Assembly (NCBI RefSeq): GCF_900188315.1
Contig: NZ_LT897781.1
Location: forward strand, 2,108,001 to 2,172,000
DNA from: Marinobacter sp. es.042
GTDB lineage: Bacteria; Pseudomonadota; Gammaproteobacteria; Pseudomonadales; Oleiphilaceae
Reading direction: 5' to 3'
DNA length: 64,000 nucleotides
Part shown: positions 63,177-64,000 of the stretch, piece after piece
Layout of the letters: the number at the start of each line of letters is the position of its first letter
How positions within the stretch are numbered: position 1 is the first letter of the stretch
Notes under the pieces: generated by a model
The model's database searches: none
What the model was told of the DNA's origin: nothing
Seen by the model: only the letters and a program-made list of their open reading frames with translations
Program-made: the position numbers and the translations under genes

Positions 63177-64000
63177 ATGCGACGTTGGGGCATTCGCAAG
63201 AAAGTGTTGGTGGTAACGCTGGTTCCCACCCTGCTGACCACCCTGATGCTGGGGCTGTTCTTCACCTACAGCTGGGTTAACAATATAGAAAGCCTGCTGA
63301 AGGATCGGGGCGAATCACTCTCCCGTCAGCTCGCCGCCGGTTCCGAGTATGGCCTGTTTACCGCCAATCGCAGCCTGCTCAGCAGCCTCTCCAATGCCCT
63401 TCTGGAAGAGCAGGACGTCCGCTCCATCACGTTCTTTGGCAGCGACGGCTCCCGACTCCTCCATACGGGGCCGGGAAGCTCGGAAACCGTGCAGTCCGGG
63501 GAACTCACTGCCGGGCACGCAACCCGGATATCCCGGGAAAACAGCACCCGCTTCATTACCCCCGTTTTTCTCCAGGATCTGATGATCGAGAGCATGCTGG
63601 ACCCGGATGCTCGTCAGTCGATGTCGAATCTGCGGGAGCCTCTGGGCTGGGTGGTCGTGGAAATGTCACATATCCGCACCGAAAAAGAGACCTACAAAGC
63701 CCTGCTGATCTCCCTGCTGCTGGTTCTCGGCGGCGTGATTCTGAGCATGGCCATTGCGCTGCGGCTGAGCCGGGCGTTCACCAATCCGGTGTTCGAACTC
63801 AACGAAGCCGTAGCCAGGCTCAAGGAAGGCAAGCTGGATACCCGCGTCTATACCGGCGCAGGCCCCGAGTTCGAGCAGCTGGAATCCGGCCTTAATGCCA
63901 TGGCCGAGGAGCTGAGCAAGGCCCAGGCTGAAATGCAGCAGAACATTGATCAGGCCACCGAAGATCTTCGGGAAACGCTGGAGACCATCGAAATCCAGAA
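63177..64000 (+). CDS. gacS: GacS/BarA hybrid sensor kinase, N-terminal part only
   Basis: The membrane sensor of the Gac/Rsm system. The 274 codons in the window include a first helix (about 9-32, KVLVVTLVPTLLTTLMLGLFF), a periplasmic region of about 145 residues, a second helix (about 178-200), a HAMP domain (about 200-252) and the start of a coiled coil. The kinase and receiver domains lie off the right edge. The ATG at 63177 has AGGA 8 bases upstream. Identification rests on the N-terminal sequence and the cysM/rlmD/relA context. Confidence 0.88.
   Translation, partial: MRRWGIRKKVLVVTLVPTLLTTLMLGLFFTYSWVNNIESLLKDRGESLSRQLAAGSEYGLFTANRSLLSSLSNALLEEQDVRSITFFGSDGSRLLHTGPGSSETVQSGELTAGHATRISRENSTRFITPVFLQDLMIESMLDPDARQSMSNLREPLGWVVVEMSHIRTEKETYKALLISLLLVLGGVILSMAIALRLSRAFTNPVFELNEAVARLKEGKLDTRVYTGAGPEFEQLESGLNAMAEELSKAQAEMQQNIDQATEDLRETLETIEIQ

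Overview
The window reads as chromosomal DNA of a marine gammaproteobacterium, most likely a Marinobacter or close relative. The strongest clue is the wax-ester-type fatty acyl-CoA reductase at 35970-37505, whose sequence matches what I know of the Marinobacter enzyme. Pseudomonas-like neighbourhoods agree: gacS/cysM/rlmD/relA/mazG in 57.5-64 kb and tsaB/adk/ppc in 51-56.7 kb. I see no rRNA, tRNA, CRISPR array, transposase, integrase or prophage gene. These identifications come from reading motifs, not from database searches.

Layout. 1-4.0 kb: a truncated diguanylate cyclase, a DUF533 protein, YjdM, a secreted histidine phosphatase and YaiI. 4.0-10.6 kb: an iron block in which an exporter-type ABC protein is followed by four overlapping genes fhuC-fhuD-fhuB-fhuF. 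Fur-box-like sites lie before the exporter, before fhuC and beyond fhuF. The last one faces an antisense 36-residue membrane protein overlapping the end of fhuF. 10.7-15.8 kb: sugar dehydrogenase, GFA protein, two aldo/keto reductases (one with a Tat signal), DUF6064 and a glutaredoxin/GST-like protein. 16-20 kb: dacB (PBP4) with an exact 805-bp tandem duplication of its 3' half, facing a DUF4397 lipoprotein gene. 20-27 kb: small envelope proteins, then a set of two SDRs, a histidine phosphatase, a kinase-like phosphotransferase and an ACAD10/11-like acyl-CoA dehydrogenase, with a divergent LysR regulator.

27-33 kb: an EAL protein, a tartrate/malate-type dehydrogenase, DUF1439 and CPXCG proteins, an aminotransferase and a 2-hydroxyacid dehydrogenase. 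33-37.5 kb: acetyl-CoA synthetase with a LuxR-type response regulator, then the fatty acyl-CoA reductase. 37.7-43.4 kb: a MinD/FlhG-like ATPase divergent from an HDOD-histidine kinase, followed by a receiver-PAS-GGDEF-EAL protein. 43.6-49.7 kb: a methyltransferase and a DUF2156 protein, murI, nudC and plsB. 49.7-57.4 kb: rsmJ, an unknown gene, tsaB, adk, a YbaK-HDOD fusion, ppc and two convergent small paralogues. 57.5-64 kb: mazG, relA, rlmD, cysM and the start of gacS.

The block holds several signalling genes (GGDEF, EAL, HDOD, RelA, GacS) and acyl/lipid genes (reductase, acyl-CoA dehydrogenase, Acs, PlsB). The most unusual structures are non-coding: three dispersed elements (3348-3455, 14860-14962, 24824-24922) with a conserved core of about 54 bp between 23-27 bp inverted arms. 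The arms differ completely in sequence between copies yet pair almost perfectly within each copy. Next come the Fur-controlled small membrane protein and the mosaic dacB duplication.
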